Assembly: GCA_023388495.1 (NCBI GenBank)
Contig: JAEWGC010000039.1
Location: 62,001-126,000, forward strand
DNA from: Bacillota bacterium
GTDB taxonomy: Bacteria > Bacillota > Clostridia > Tissierellales > Tissierellaceae
DNA: 64,000 nt
Reading direction: 5' to 3'
Shown here one piece after another: positions 1 through 7,681 of this stretch. The notes under the pieces were generated by a model. The model was not told the origin of the DNA and searched no databases. It worked only from the letters and a program-made list of their open reading frames with translations. Position numbers and translations under genes: made by a program. Position 1 is the stretch's first letter. Every line of letters starts with the position of its first letter.

Positions 1-93
1 TCAGTTTCAGCTATTGAAACTTTTGGAATCAAAAGAATGACAGCTTATCATATAATAGAAGATTCTTTAAACCTTAATTCAGTGAAGATTTAG
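1..93 (+). CDS. C-terminal end of an unidentified protein (partial)
   Basis: The first frame is open from the window edge to a TAG at 91-93 and gives about 30 C-terminal residues ending in NLNSVKI. The other two forward frames close within the first 40 bases, so this is the only candidate. The fragment is too short to place in a family. It is followed by a terminator at 146-176, which fits the end of a transcription unit inside the mobile element. Confidence 0.35.
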   Translation, partial: SVSAIETFGIKRMTAYHIIEDSLNLNSVKI

Positions 94-145
94 ACTTAGG
101 GGAAGATGAGGAAATGGAAATATAAAAGTTAATAGATTATTTAAG

Positions 146-176
146 AAAAGATACCTTTTTTCAGGTATCTTTTTTT
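146..176 (+). terminator. Rho-independent terminator
   Basis: AAAGATACC pairs with GGTATCTTT around an eight-base loop and is followed by a T run. It separates the partial gene at the window edge from the next plus-strand gene. Confidence 0.75.
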
Positions 177-217
177 GTACATAAAATTCAACCGATAAAA
201 CTAAAGGGGAGATCCAT

Positions 218-1210
218 ATGAGTAAATTATTATTTAATGAGCAACCACTTGTTATCGATAAGCAATTAGCTAAATTAATAGGCCTAAATGAAGCAATGGT
301 ATTACAACAAATCCATTATTGGTTAGAGATCAATAGAAAGGCAGATAAGAATTTTCGTGAAGCACAATATTGGACTTATAATACTCTAGAAGAATGGCAA
401 GAAGAATTTCCTTTTTGGAGTGTAGATACAGTTAAGAGAACATTAACAAAGCTAAGAAAAATGGGCATCCTTATTACTGGAAATTTTAATAGATTAAAAA
501 TGGATAGAACACTTTGGTATACTATTAATTATGAAGAACTAGAAAAATTAAGTGAAATAGAGAAAGAAGAAGCACAGAAAAATGAAGAAACTTTAATTGA
601 GGAAGAAGAAATACAGCCTGTGGATGACTCTAAAGAAGAGATTTTGAATCAAGAAGAAAACAACAATCAGCCTGAAGTACAACCGAAACCATTGGAATTA
701 AGCAAAAGTGCAAAATGCCCTAATGCATCAGTGCAGAATCCTCCAATGCAAGAGTGCAAAATGCCCTCACCAATACCAGAGATTACTACAGAGATTACCA
801 CAGAGATTTTAAATCAGTCTATCAATCCTTCAGATGCAATAGACGAACAGACAGACGTAGAAAATGAGAGATATTCTTATAATGATATTATAATTAAGTC
901 TGAAGCAGATTGTATAGATGAGAGATATAGAGAATCTGTAAAACATGCCATAAAACTATTGTGTTTTGATACTGAAAATAAAAAGAGAATACAGATAGGT
1001 GAAAACATAATTCCTACTGAAATAGTAAGAAATGATTTGAGAAAGCTGAACTTCTTCATGTTAGAACATGCTATATACAAATTTAAAGAAGCCAGTAAGG
1101 AAACAAGAATAAGGAATACAGTATCATACTTAAAGAGCTGCATATACAATTCTATTCATGAAATGAATCTAGATATTGATAGCGAATTGAGGCATGAGGG
1201 GTTGATATAA
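218..1210 (+). CDS. Phage/element replisome-organiser-like winged-helix protein
   Basis: A 330-residue protein whose first ~110 residues resemble the winged-helix N-terminus of Firmicute phage replisome organisers and replication initiators (start LLFNEQPLVIDKQLAKLIGL, then a conserved QQIHYW stretch and a helix around WSVDTVKRTLTKLRKMGI). These proteins load helicase at the origin of phages and integrative elements. Residues ~110-200 are a charged, low-complexity linker with paired EITTEITTE and CKMP-like repeats, as usual in this family. The C-terminal ~110 residues look helical and DnaD-like. The ATG at 218 follows an AAAGGGGAG ribosome binding site. The role in replicating the element is inferred from family and position. 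Confidence 0.65.
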   Translation: MSKLLFNEQPLVIDKQLAKLIGLNEAMVLQQIHYWLEINRKADKNFREAQYWTYNTLEEWQEEFPFWSVDTVKRTLTKLRKMGILITGNFNRLKMDRTLWYTINYEELEKLSEIEKEEAQKNEETLIEEEEIQPVDDSKEEILNQEENNNQPEVQPKPLELSKSAKCPNASVQNPPMQECKMPSPIPEITTEITTEILNQSINPSDAIDEQTDVENERYSYNDIIIKSEADCIDERYRESVKHAIKLLCFDTENKKRIQIGENIIPTEIVRNDLRKLNFFMLEHAIYKFKEASKETRIRNTVSYLKSCIYNSIHEMNLDIDSELRHEGLI

Positions 1211-1230
1211 TAATTAACTGAATGTAAAAC

Positions 1231-1265
1231 AAAATAGCTTAGAATAAAAAACTAAGCTATTTTAT
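1231..1265. terminator. Bidirectional terminator
   Basis: AAAATAGCTTAG and CTAAGCTATTTT form a perfect 12-bp inverted repeat with a nine-base loop. It has a T-rich tail on the plus strand and the mirrored A run for the minus strand. It lies between convergent genes and can serve both. Confidence 0.8.
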
Positions 1266-1280
1266 TACGAACTTTGTTAC

Positions 1281-2255
1281 CTATTCTAAATTTTTAACTT
1301 TGGATTCAATGAATTCAGTAATAGTTTCAATTATTTCAATCATATAATCAAGAGTTATATTATCCAATGTATCATGAGCGGTATGGGTCCAATGTAAAAG
1401 TTTAATACCCTTAGGACCTATATCTCCTCTAATAATACCTATTGAATTAAAATTATACTTTTGAAAACTCTTATCATCGCTAAAGCATTTGGTGTAAAGC
1501 CTAGAATTTATTTGCTTGGAAAGAAAAAAAGATTGAAGCTCTTTAGCTAGAAGTGAGTTATTTTTGGATGTAATAAAGATATTAGAACCTCTCCCCACAC
1601 AGTCAAAATTAATAATAATTTTATCTTTTAGATCTGTTAAGTTATTTTTTACAAACAATTTAGAGCCGAACATCCCTTTTTCCTCACAATCAGTAAATAA
1701 TAATTTAACTTTATTACTACATCCTTTTTCGTATAATAATTTTGCAATATTAAGCAAAGCGATTATTCCACTATTATTGTCATCGTGAACAGGTGCAGAG
1801 TTAAATGGTTTTATCTTGGTAAAAAGAAAAGTAGGGAAACCGTTTAAAATTAATACTAATAATATGGGGGATAAAACAAGGCTACCGAACTTAGTGATAT
1901 TAAAGTATGTTTGAATAGAGCTAAGTAGTTTAGAAAAAATAATTAAAAGAAAGAAATAAAATAGTACATTTAATTTCCAACTACTATATTGAACTTTTCT
2001 AATTATGAAAGATTGTATATAGTTTGACTTAAAATCATGAGTATCATAATGAGCAGTGAGCAATATTTTATAGTCAGGGTTTTGGGTCTCTAGATTATAA
2101 CATTTAACCCCATAATACTTACCATGAACAGTACTCATATCATACATCCCTTGTAAAGAGTTTATTATATATTCTCTAGCTTTATATTTTTGTTTTTTAT
2201 TAATCCTGTTAAAATTTAAATTCATAAAGTCATTATATATTTTCTCTTTATCCAA
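1281..2255 (-). CDS. Membrane-embedded M28 family zinc peptidase
   Basis: An M28 aminopeptidase-like protein. The metal-site residues are in order: AHYDTH near residue 70, HDDNNSG near 158, the general-base pair CEE near 191, NFDCVG near 218 and HTAHDT near 292. Two hydrophobic stretches (about residues 97-114 and 124-145) are inserted between the first and second metal motifs, so the enzyme is probably membrane anchored. The longest frame starts at a TTG at 2264 directly abutting an AGGAG sequence. The in-frame TTG at 2255 lies nine bases from AGGAG and is chosen instead. The substrate is unknown; as cargo of a mobile element it may act on peptides or secreted factors. The fold is clear, the function is inference. 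Confidence 0.75.
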   Translation of the reverse strand: MDKEKIYNDFMNLNFNRINKKQKYKAREYIINSLQGMYDMSTVHGKYYGVKCYNLETQNPDYKILLTAHYDTHDFKSNYIQSFIIRKVQYSSWKLNVLFYFFLLIIFSKLLSSIQTYFNITKFGSLVLSPILLVLILNGFPTFLFTKIKPFNSAPVHDDNNSGIIALLNIAKLLYEKGCSNKVKLLFTDCEEKGMFGSKLFVKNNLTDLKDKIIINFDCVGRGSNIFITSKNNSLLAKELQSFFLSKQINSRLYTKCFSDDKSFQKYNFNSIGIIRGDIGPKGIKLLHWTHTAHDTLDNITLDYMIEIIETITEFIESKVKNLE

Positions 2256-2305
2256 ATAAATCAACTCCTAGAAAATTAATTATAGAATGAAAGGTGGTTT
2301 TTTAA

Positions 2306-2794
2306 ATGTCAATATGCGAGTTAGTAGTTATAATTCCTCTAACAATAATATTAATAATACTTATAGCAGCTTATCTTGAAGTGTTTGATGGAGAAATTAA
2401 AGATATTAGAATATTTATTATTCTTTTAGTTATAGCTGTATTATTATCAATAACTATAGCCTCCATTAAATGTACTGCATTTGATAATAGTATAAAAATA
2501 CGAGAATTTGAGTTTAATTTAGCCAAAAGTTTTAAAATGTTTTCAAGAATTTTAAGTGTATTTTTAATATCTATACTCATATTTGAGTCATTATTAAGTA
2601 ACTTCCAGGTGACTATAATTTTTGCTATTACTATGGCAGGTTACTTTATGCTAGGCAACATACTAAATAATAAAGAATTATTACAGTTCTTTAACAAAGG
2701 CAAAGAATTATTAATAATATTACTACCTTATGGTAAAGTTATTCCGCTATGGGGAGCTGTACTTTGCTTACTCTATAATATTTTTAAAAAGTAA
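2306..2794 (+). CDS. Hypothetical four-helix membrane protein
   Basis: A 162-residue protein of very high hydrophobicity with about four predicted membrane segments (near residues 5-22, 35-52, 80-98 and 103-118, with a further hydrophobic tail near 145-158). It has no motif I recognise. An AAGGTGG ribosome binding site lies nine bases before the ATG. It is divergent from the M28 peptidase, and the two start codons are only about 50 bases apart, so they may share a regulatory region. The C-terminus is followed by a perfect inverted repeat. Function unknown. Confidence 0.55.
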   Translation: MSICELVVIIPLTIILIILIAAYLEVFDGEIKDIRIFIILLVIAVLLSITIASIKCTAFDNSIKIREFEFNLAKSFKMFSRILSVFLISILIFESLLSNFQVTIIFAITMAGYFMLGNILNNKELLQFFNKGKELLIILLPYGKVIPLWGAVLCLLYNIFKK

Positions 2795-2797
2795 TGA

Positions 2798-2819
2798 AGG
2801 TGGTAATAACTTACCACCT
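2798..2819. terminator. Perfect hairpin between convergent genes
   Basis: AGGTGGTAA and TTACCACCT form a perfect 9-bp stem with a four-base loop, just after the stop of the plus-strand gene. There is no T run, so termination is possible but not certain. Confidence 0.45.
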
Positions 2820-2887
2820 AAAATTTAGATAGTAGGGAGGTATTTTTATTAAATAAAAAAGCATTCTACCATTACAAAACAAATATC

Positions 2888-4201
2888 TTATTTTGTTTTA
2901 ATAATCTCCCTATTCACAAAATCATATTTAAAATACTTTGTAAATTTATATTCTTCACCTTCCAAATAAATCTTTGTATAAGCATTTCCTACTTCTAGAT
3001 CAATTACATCACTTTCCACATCAAATTCTTTTTTATCTGATTTAGCATCATAAATAATAATTTTTTTGTTATCGTAAAATTCAATACTGGAGCCTTGGGC
3101 AAAACTTTTACTAGTTAAATATTTTTTGCCATCTTTAATAACTATATGAGTGCTGTATCCTTTAGGATTACTTTCAACTTTAAAGGTCATTATTGGCTTT
3201 GAGTCTATAGTTTCAGATTCGTTACCCCTAGAAAATACTGTTGTTCCTTTAAGATTAAGTTTCCCCAAAAAATTAGGTATATTGTCTTTATATGCAAAGT
3301 AGATACCCAAGCATATAAATATCGAAAATGAAATTAATATAAATTTAAAATAGAAAGTTATAAATCTTGCAATAAAACTTTTTCTTTTTAATCTTTCAGT
3401 ACTTTTAAACTTAGTTTTTGGTCTAACCCTTTCTCGTTTTTGAGGTTGGGTTATAAGTTCAGATATATTATTTATATCATTTTTAATATCTTCAATAGAC
3501 TTCTCTATAGAAGTAGGGATGGGATTTATAGGAACCATTTCCTGTGTATTATCCATATCAGGTTCTTGATATGAGATATTGGATTTCTTGTATAAAACTT
3601 GCCTTATTAATTCCATATCCTCTTCAGATAGCGGATCAAATTTAAAACTTTTTTCAGGTATGAACATGTTTTTAAATTTTTCCTCTAATTTATTTATATC
3701 TTTGGAATGCTTTATATCTTCAATTTCATCTATAAATAATATTGATTGCTGATTTATTGATTCTCTAAATTTACTATTTAGAAACTCTGATTTTGTTATA
3801 TTAGTGAAGACAACACCATAGCTATAACAAAATTTAAGATTCCCTTTATATTTTTCATCTACTTGGCAAAGTGTTTTTTCTTTTTGAAGTATATTACTTA
3901 TGTAGGTAGCATATTTCTCGGCTTGTTCTAATGGGTTTAATTTGATTTTACCATCTATTAAGTAGTAGTTGTTAACATCTGTATCTATAATATAATTTAA
4001 TGGCCAACTTTTTACTTCTAAAACGAGAAGTCCTAAATTAGGCTCAATAATAATAAAATCAGATTTATGATTGCTTACTCTTATATTTCCAAATACATAA
4101 TAATTATGAGGTAAAATATATTCTAGGAAGGAATAAACCTCAATCTCGCTAATATGATCTTTATTAAAGTATTTCACAGAATGTGGAAACATTCTAGCCA
4201 T
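2888..4201 (-). CDS. NERD-domain (nuclease-related) membrane protein
   Basis: The first ~110 residues match the NERD domain, a restriction-endonuclease-like fold: an early SEIEVY acidic helix, the aspartate of SDFIIIEP and the EVKSW (E-x-K) pair. A linker of ~170 residues follows, then one membrane helix (about residues 280-304) and an extracytoplasmic C-terminal domain of ~130 residues. The frame extends upstream to a GTG at 4234 with no ribosome binding site. An AGAGGTGAT sequence precedes the ATG at 4201, giving the usual MARM start of NERD proteins, so that start is chosen. Nuclease activity and a defence role are inferred from the domain and its place in a mobile element. Confidence 0.75.
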   Translation of the reverse strand: MARMFPHSVKYFNKDHISEIEVYSFLEYILPHNYYVFGNIRVSNHKSDFIIIEPNLGLLVLEVKSWPLNYIIDTDVNNYYLIDGKIKLNPLEQAEKYATYISNILQKEKTLCQVDEKYKGNLKFCYSYGVVFTNITKSEFLNSKFRESINQQSILFIDEIEDIKHSKDINKLEEKFKNMFIPEKSFKFDPLSEEDMELIRQVLYKKSNISYQEPDMDNTQEMVPINPIPTSIEKSIEDIKNDINNISELITQPQKRERVRPKTKFKSTERLKRKSFIARFITFYFKFILISFSIFICLGIYFAYKDNIPNFLGKLNLKGTTVFSRGNESETIDSKPIMTFKVESNPKGYSTHIVIKDGKKYLTSKSFAQGSSIEFYDNKKIIIYDAKSDKKEFDVESDVIDLEVGNAYTKIYLEGEEYKFTKYFKYDFVNREIIKTK

Positions 4202-4265
4202 TCTATCACCTCTATGTAATTTTCCCAATTCCACAAGTTAACCCATAAATCTCCAGGGTTTTCCA

Positions 4266-4359
4266 TATAAATAGATAAAAAAATAATTAAAAAAACATAA
4301 TCCTAAATAAGATAATGCTTTTTTAATCATTATGTCGTAATTCCTAAGCTGTTTGTCCG
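4266..4359. repeat. Intergenic hairpin repeat, copy 1
   Basis: About 90 bp resembling the segment at 5342-5430. Shared blocks are AAAAAATAATTAAAAAA, an inverted-repeat partner ending in AATNATTATGTC, and a TTGTCC box. The arms around 4282-4298 and 4313-4331 pair. On the minus strand the stem is followed by a T-rich tract, so each copy may act as a minus-strand terminator. Confidence 0.55.
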
Positions 4360-4459
4360 ATCCATTTCCATATAACCCTATATAATATATAATATCTTTT
4401 CCATATTATATGGAGTTATAATTTTTGTTTTTTATAAGTTTCATCATTTATAAAGTAAT

Positions 4460-5284
4460 TTAATTATTTATGTCTAAGCCTAAAGAGCGTTTTATTCTCC
4501 TTGCATATTCATCTTCAGATATAGAGAAAAACATAAGATTTAAATTCGGAGAGACATTAAAATTAAGCTGTTCTAAAAATAGGTTATGATATAAATGGTA
4601 GAAAATAGGATATTCCTTAATTCTTATAAACTTATTTGAGGCTATAGGTACATTTTTATAATCATGTTCATTCCCAGCAATAAGTTCTATATTTACTAGC
4701 CAATCAGCATTTTGATAAGTTCCGATCCTATTACAAATGATAGAATTTAATGTATCATAATCAAACTCTTCATTATTAGTAATTTGCATGACATTACCAT
4801 GTGTTCTACAAATAAAAGGTCTTACATTATAAATTAAGCATTCTTGTTTTTCTTCTTCAAGAAAAACACATGGAAAGCTTGTCTTTGTTATAATATTATT
4901 AACTTCCAAGAATATATCCTTACTTCCTGAGTGATTTGTATTTAAATAAGTTACAATTTCTGGATATTCAGTTTCAAATATATCCATATATTGTTTTACT
5001 TTATTGGAAAGTGCTTCTTTTTTATCATTATCCCAATCATTGATCTCATTTAATATTATTGAAAATTCACAATCAGTAATTAGAAAGTAGTGATAACAAC
5101 ATTCAGAGCATCCTTTATGGCATTTAGAATTCTTTTCAGTATTTTTTTGATGTTCAGATATAAGTCTATCTACTTTATTATGAGATTTGATTATCTTTGC
5201 AGCTAAGCTATTTTCATTGATATCAGGATGACATTTTTTTGACTTCTTATTGCTTCCACAAAAACAAATATCATTTCTGCCCAT
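4460..5284 (-). CDS. SEC-C motif plus YkgJ-type cysteine-cluster protein
   Basis: The N-terminus is a SEC-C zinc motif (GRNDICFCGS, then KKCH; ligands C7, C9, C18, H19). The body carries the cysteine pattern of YkgJ/zinc-or-iron-chelating proteins: KGCSECC near residue 60, FPCVF near 138, ECLIYNVRPFICRTHG near 147-163. Such proteins are thought to bind a metal or an iron-sulphur cluster. Their role is not established, though SEC-C fusions often accompany nucleic-acid or protein-handling enzymes. The ATG at 5284 has an AAGGGGGAT ribosome binding site. The gene is flanked on both sides by copies of a hairpin repeat. The domain call is secure; function unknown. Confidence 0.8.
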   Translation of the reverse strand: MGRNDICFCGSNKKSKKCHPDINENSLAAKIIKSHNKVDRLISEHQKNTEKNSKCHKGCSECCYHYFLITDCEFSIILNEINDWDNDKKEALSNKVKQYMDIFETEYPEIVTYLNTNHSGSKDIFLEVNNIITKTSFPCVFLEEEKQECLIYNVRPFICRTHGNVMQITNNEEFDYDTLNSIICNRIGTYQNADWLVNIELIAGNEHDYKNVPIASNKFIRIKEYPIFYHLYHNLFLEQLNFNVSPNLNLMFFSISEDEYARRIKRSLGLDINN

Positions 5285-5341
5285 AGTATATTATCCCCCT
5301 TAGGTAATTTTTTATAAAAGTTATAACCCTAAATCAAGCCC

Positions 5342-5430
5342 TATAAATAAAAAAATAATTAAAAAATACATTCTAAGAAGAATACATTTCTTAATTATTA
5401 TGTCATGTACCTATGATGCTTGTCCTACTC
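5342..5430. repeat. Intergenic hairpin repeat, copy 2
   Basis: Second copy of the element at 4266-4359. Here the arms (about 5355-5375 and 5380-5400) form a 21-bp stem with three mismatches. At least two of these are A-C on the plus strand and would be G-U wobble pairs in minus-strand RNA, followed by a T-rich run. That favours a minus-strand RNA hairpin or terminator after the XRE gene at 5485. Confidence 0.55.
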
Positions 5431-5484
5431 ATGGCCCCTTAAATTCCCTAATTAACTTCAACTTTTCTTTTTCAATATCCTTAT

Positions 5485-5847
5485 CTAGTCTAAAGTAGCT
5501 AATTCATCATTATTATCACTATTTCTTTTTTGCATATCTCTGATTTTATAAAGTTCTATCAATTTCTTTAGTTCTTCCTGACTTTCAGGAGATAGATTAG
5601 CTATTTCAACAGCAGTGGAGGTGCTTTCTTTTTTATATGGATTAGGAATATTGCTACGACCTAATAAATAATCAGTAGTGACGTTAAATAAATCAGCTAT
5701 TTTGCCTAACATTTCTGGATCGGGAAACCTCACATTAGTCTCATACTTGGATATAGCTGAATATGAAATATTAAGTTTACTAGCCAAGTCCTCACGTGTT
5801 AATTTATTACCTTCCCTTATATGCTTTAATCTTTGTCCAAAATCCAT
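5485..5847 (-). CDS. XRE family transcriptional repressor (cI-like)
   Basis: A 120-residue protein with an N-terminal XRE helix-turn-helix (about residues 1-62; LTREDLASKLNISYSAISKY is the recognition unit). A short C-terminal tail rich in E, K and L probably mediates dimerisation. It has the layout of the maintenance repressor of a phage or ICE switch. It diverges from a second small XRE gene, and the 148-bp gap between them holds two palindromic operator candidates. An AAGGGGTGAAAG ribosome binding site precedes the ATG. It probably binds those operators; which of the two regulators does so cannot be told from sequence. Confidence 0.85.
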   Translation of the reverse strand: MDFGQRLKHIREGNKLTREDLASKLNISYSAISKYETNVRFPDPEMLGKIADLFNVTTDYLLGRSNIPNPYKKESTSTAVEIANLSPESQEELKKLIELYKIRDMQKRNSDNNDELATLD

Positions 5848-5901
5848 ACTTTCACCCCTTTAACTCATGTTAGCATAAAGGAGATAAAATCAAAATATTA
5901 A

Positions 5902-5979
5902 TGGACGAAATGTGTAAATAGCTATTGACATTGGACATAAAGTCCATTATAATTAAATTAATGCTGGACAATTCGTCCA
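5902..5979. promoter_or_regulatory. Divergent XRE switch: promoter with embedded operators
   Basis: A plus-strand sigma-A promoter has TTGACA at 5925-5930, a 17-base spacer and TATAAT at 5948-5953. The spacer contains the palindrome TGGACATAAAGTCCA (5932-5946). A second palindrome, TGGACAATTCGTCCA (5965-5979), lies just after the -10. A lone TGGAC half-site is at 5902-5906. The consensus TGGAC-N5-GTCCA suits an XRE dimer and would block RNA polymerase directly. Confidence 0.8.
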
Positions 5980-5995
5980 ATGTGGAGGCTCGAAA

Positions 5996-6178
5996 TTGAG
6001 AGATAAGTTAAAGATGCTTAGAAAAACTAAAAATATATCTGTAGAACAGATTGCTGATAAATTAAACATATCTGAATCATTTTATTACAAGATAGAATCA
6101 GGAGATAGAAATCCAACAATAGCTTTAGCAAAAGAAATTTGTAATTTTTTTGGTGTCGATATTGATGAGATTTTTTAA
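5996..6178 (+). CDS. Small XRE helix-turn-helix regulator (Cro-like)
   Basis: A 60-residue protein that is essentially one XRE helix-turn-helix (MLRKTKNISVEQIADKLNIS, then FYYKIESGDRNPT), the size of Cro-type or YgzD-type regulators. The start is TTG, seven bases after a GGAGG ribosome binding site; the nearest ATG (codon 7) would remove part of helix 1. It is expressed from the operator-embedded promoter just upstream and diverges from the larger XRE repressor. The pair has the layout of a lysogeny-type switch. The target site is presumably the TGGAC-N5-GTCCA palindrome, by inference. Confidence 0.8.
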   Translation: MRDKLKMLRKTKNISVEQIADKLNISESFYYKIESGDRNPTIALAKEICNFFGVDIDEIF

Positions 6179-6291
6179 TAAGAAATAATATTATTTTGAT
6201 AAGAACTATTTCCCGATATTTTCTCAAACATTGATTAAGATATTGAAAAAGAAAAGGGAAGTATTTTTTAGAAACAATAATAATAGATAAG

Positions 6292-6330
6292 CTTTGATTT
6301 ATATATGTAGGGCCAATGATCCTCATATTT
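6292..6330. repeat. 39-bp direct repeat, copy 1
   Basis: CTTTGATTTATATATG-N-AGGG-N-CAATGATCCTCATATTT. It recurs at 7642-7680 with 37 of 39 bases identical (differences at 6308 and 6313). The two copies bracket two convergent membrane-protein genes. Confidence 0.8.
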
Positions 6331-6344
6331 TAAGATAATAAAAA

Positions 6345-6362
6345 ACTGCCATATAAGGCAGT
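6345..6362 (-). terminator. Minus-strand terminator-like hairpin
   Basis: ACTGCC and GGCAGT form a 6-bp stem with a six-base loop. On the minus strand the stem is followed by TTTTTTATT. It would end transcripts from the minus-strand gene at 6679-7566 after they had run antisense through the whole plus-strand gene at 6381-6710. Confidence 0.5.
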
Positions 6363-6380
6363 GAGTAGAGGTGTTATAAA

Positions 6381-6710
6381 ATGAGAAATATACTATTTAA
6401 TCTTTTAAACCCAGATTCTAAGATAATTAATTTAATTGGAGAAATTACTTTTATTTTCCCCACGGTATTATTCCTTGTATTTATAGTACATTATCTTGAG
6501 AATATAGAATCAAGACGAATATATAAATTTTTTAAACTACCACAGAATATTAAAGAATATAAAAAGATAAAAAACATTTCTAAGGCACTAGTTGTTATAA
6601 TAATACAAATTTCTATGTTTTCTCTTATTCTACTTATATTGGTGCTTTATTATCTAATATACTATGGAATTTATTTACCTAGATTTTTTGGTGTTCAGTC
6701 AATTTTATAA
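6381..6710 (+). CDS. Hypothetical small membrane protein
   Basis: A 109-residue protein with two strong hydrophobic segments (about residues 18-40 and 68-95) joined by a basic loop. An AGAGGTG ribosome binding site lies eight bases before the ATG. Its 3' end overlaps the convergent gene at 6679-7566 by 32 bases. No family recognised. Because the opposite-strand gene has a consensus promoter and no terminator before 6362, this gene is probably covered by antisense RNA. Confidence 0.5.
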   Translation: MRNILFNLLNPDSKIINLIGEITFIFPTVLFLVFIVHYLENIESRRIYKFFKLPQNIKEYKKIKNISKALVVIIIQISMFSLILLILVLYYLIYYGIYLPRFFGVQSIL

Positions 6711-7566
6711 GAATGCTAAAAGCATATGCAAGCAATCCCGTGCTTAGTAAAAATAAGGGAATAAAAGACCATTTCCAAAAATCTTTATCTATACTCGATT
6801 CTTTTTTATTTAACCTATTATATATTTTAGACCAAATTCTACTTTTAGGGTTAATAGAAATTTTAACACAAGTTATTATCCATATATAGGATACAAATAA
6901 TTTGAAAATTAATATTATAGAAAATACGATGTTTATAGCTATAAAAGCAGCTGTAAATCCTTCATATGGATTATCTGATATAAATCTAATAACTTTAAAA
7001 ATTGATATACCATGACTATTAATTAAATTCATAAAAGAACTCATTATAGATGAAAAGCTTATTTTATAAAAAATGATTATATAATTAATAAACATTAGTA
7101 ACCAACAAATTATATTTCTAATAGATATTTTTAGTGTATTATCAGGTAAAGTTGCATATCTACTGATTTTAATGAGATTCTTGTACATAAATATGGATAG
7201 TATTAAAAAGGTAATCGAAATTGTAATTGAATAAGCCAACATTTTACCTACGATTTTATAGAAGAATATTAAAGCCATAAAAAACAAAATGCCTAAAATA
7301 ATTAAATGCCAAGAATCATCACTTGTTGTTGAAGTACTACTCATGATGACAGTGTTAGTATTGTAATTATGTTCAGTAAAATTTTGATTGTAAGTATTTT
7401 GATTATAAGTATTTCCAATACTACTATTGTCAATATTGCTATTCTCAAAAGAAATATTTATATTCTTTGCTTTACTAGAATCAAAAATAGTAGGCAAGAA
7501 ACCTAATATCAGGAATATTGTACTTACGATAAATGAATCTAAGTTTCTGGTAAAAAAATTTATCAT
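6679..7566 (-). CDS. Hypothetical multi-pass membrane protein
   Basis: A 295-residue protein with an N-terminal membrane helix (about residues 12-28), an Asn-rich outer loop with a repeated NTYNQ unit (residues ~52-63), and about five further membrane helices between residues 85 and 285. It has an AAGGAGG ribosome binding site and a perfect sigma-A promoter (TTGACA, 17 bases, TATAAT) at 7598-7626. Not recognised as any family. Context (an element with regulators, a type III toxin-antitoxin and a NERD protein) is compatible with a membrane effector or superinfection-exclusion protein, but nothing in the sequence proves it. Confidence 0.6.
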   Translation of the reverse strand: MINFFTRNLDSFIVSTIFLILGFLPTIFDSSKAKNINISFENSNIDNSSIGNTYNQNTYNQNFTEHNYNTNTVIMSSTSTTSDDSWHLIILGILFFMALIFFYKIVGKMLAYSITISITFLILSIFMYKNLIKISRYATLPDNTLKISIRNIICWLLMFINYIIIFYKISFSSIMSSFMNLINSHGISIFKVIRFISDNPYEGFTAAFIAINIVFSIILIFKLFVSYIWIITCVKISINPKSRIWSKIYNRLNKKESSIDKDFWKWSFIPLFLLSTGLLAYAFSILIKLTEHQKI

Positions 7567-7597
7567 GGCAATACCTCCTTAGGGTAAATTTGGCATA

Positions 7598-7626
7598 ATT
7601 ATATATTTTAAATTTCAATATGTCAA
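7598..7626 (-). promoter_or_regulatory. Consensus sigma-A promoter for the membrane-protein gene
   Basis: Read on the minus strand, TTGACA (7626-7621), a 17-base spacer and TATAAT (7603-7598) precede the gene starting at 7566. Both hexamers are perfect consensus. Confidence 0.8.
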
Positions 7627-7641
7627 TGTCCGACAAACAAA

Positions 7642-7680
7642 CTTTGATTTATATATGCAGGGTCAATGATCCTCATATTT
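7642..7680. repeat. 39-bp direct repeat, copy 2
   Basis: Second copy of the repeat at 6292-6330, differing at 7658 and 7663. It sits immediately before the 5' arm of the predicted structured RNA at 7682-8023, so it may carry that RNA's promoter or first helix. The stretch AGGGTCAATGATCCT can itself fold. Confidence 0.8.
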
Positions 7681-7681
7681 A

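Noticed and set aside
6292..7680. The 39-bp repeats as attachment sites of the whole element
   Set aside because: They are internal, far from the recombinase and its chromosomal junction at about 13,000; they could at most bound a sub-cassette.
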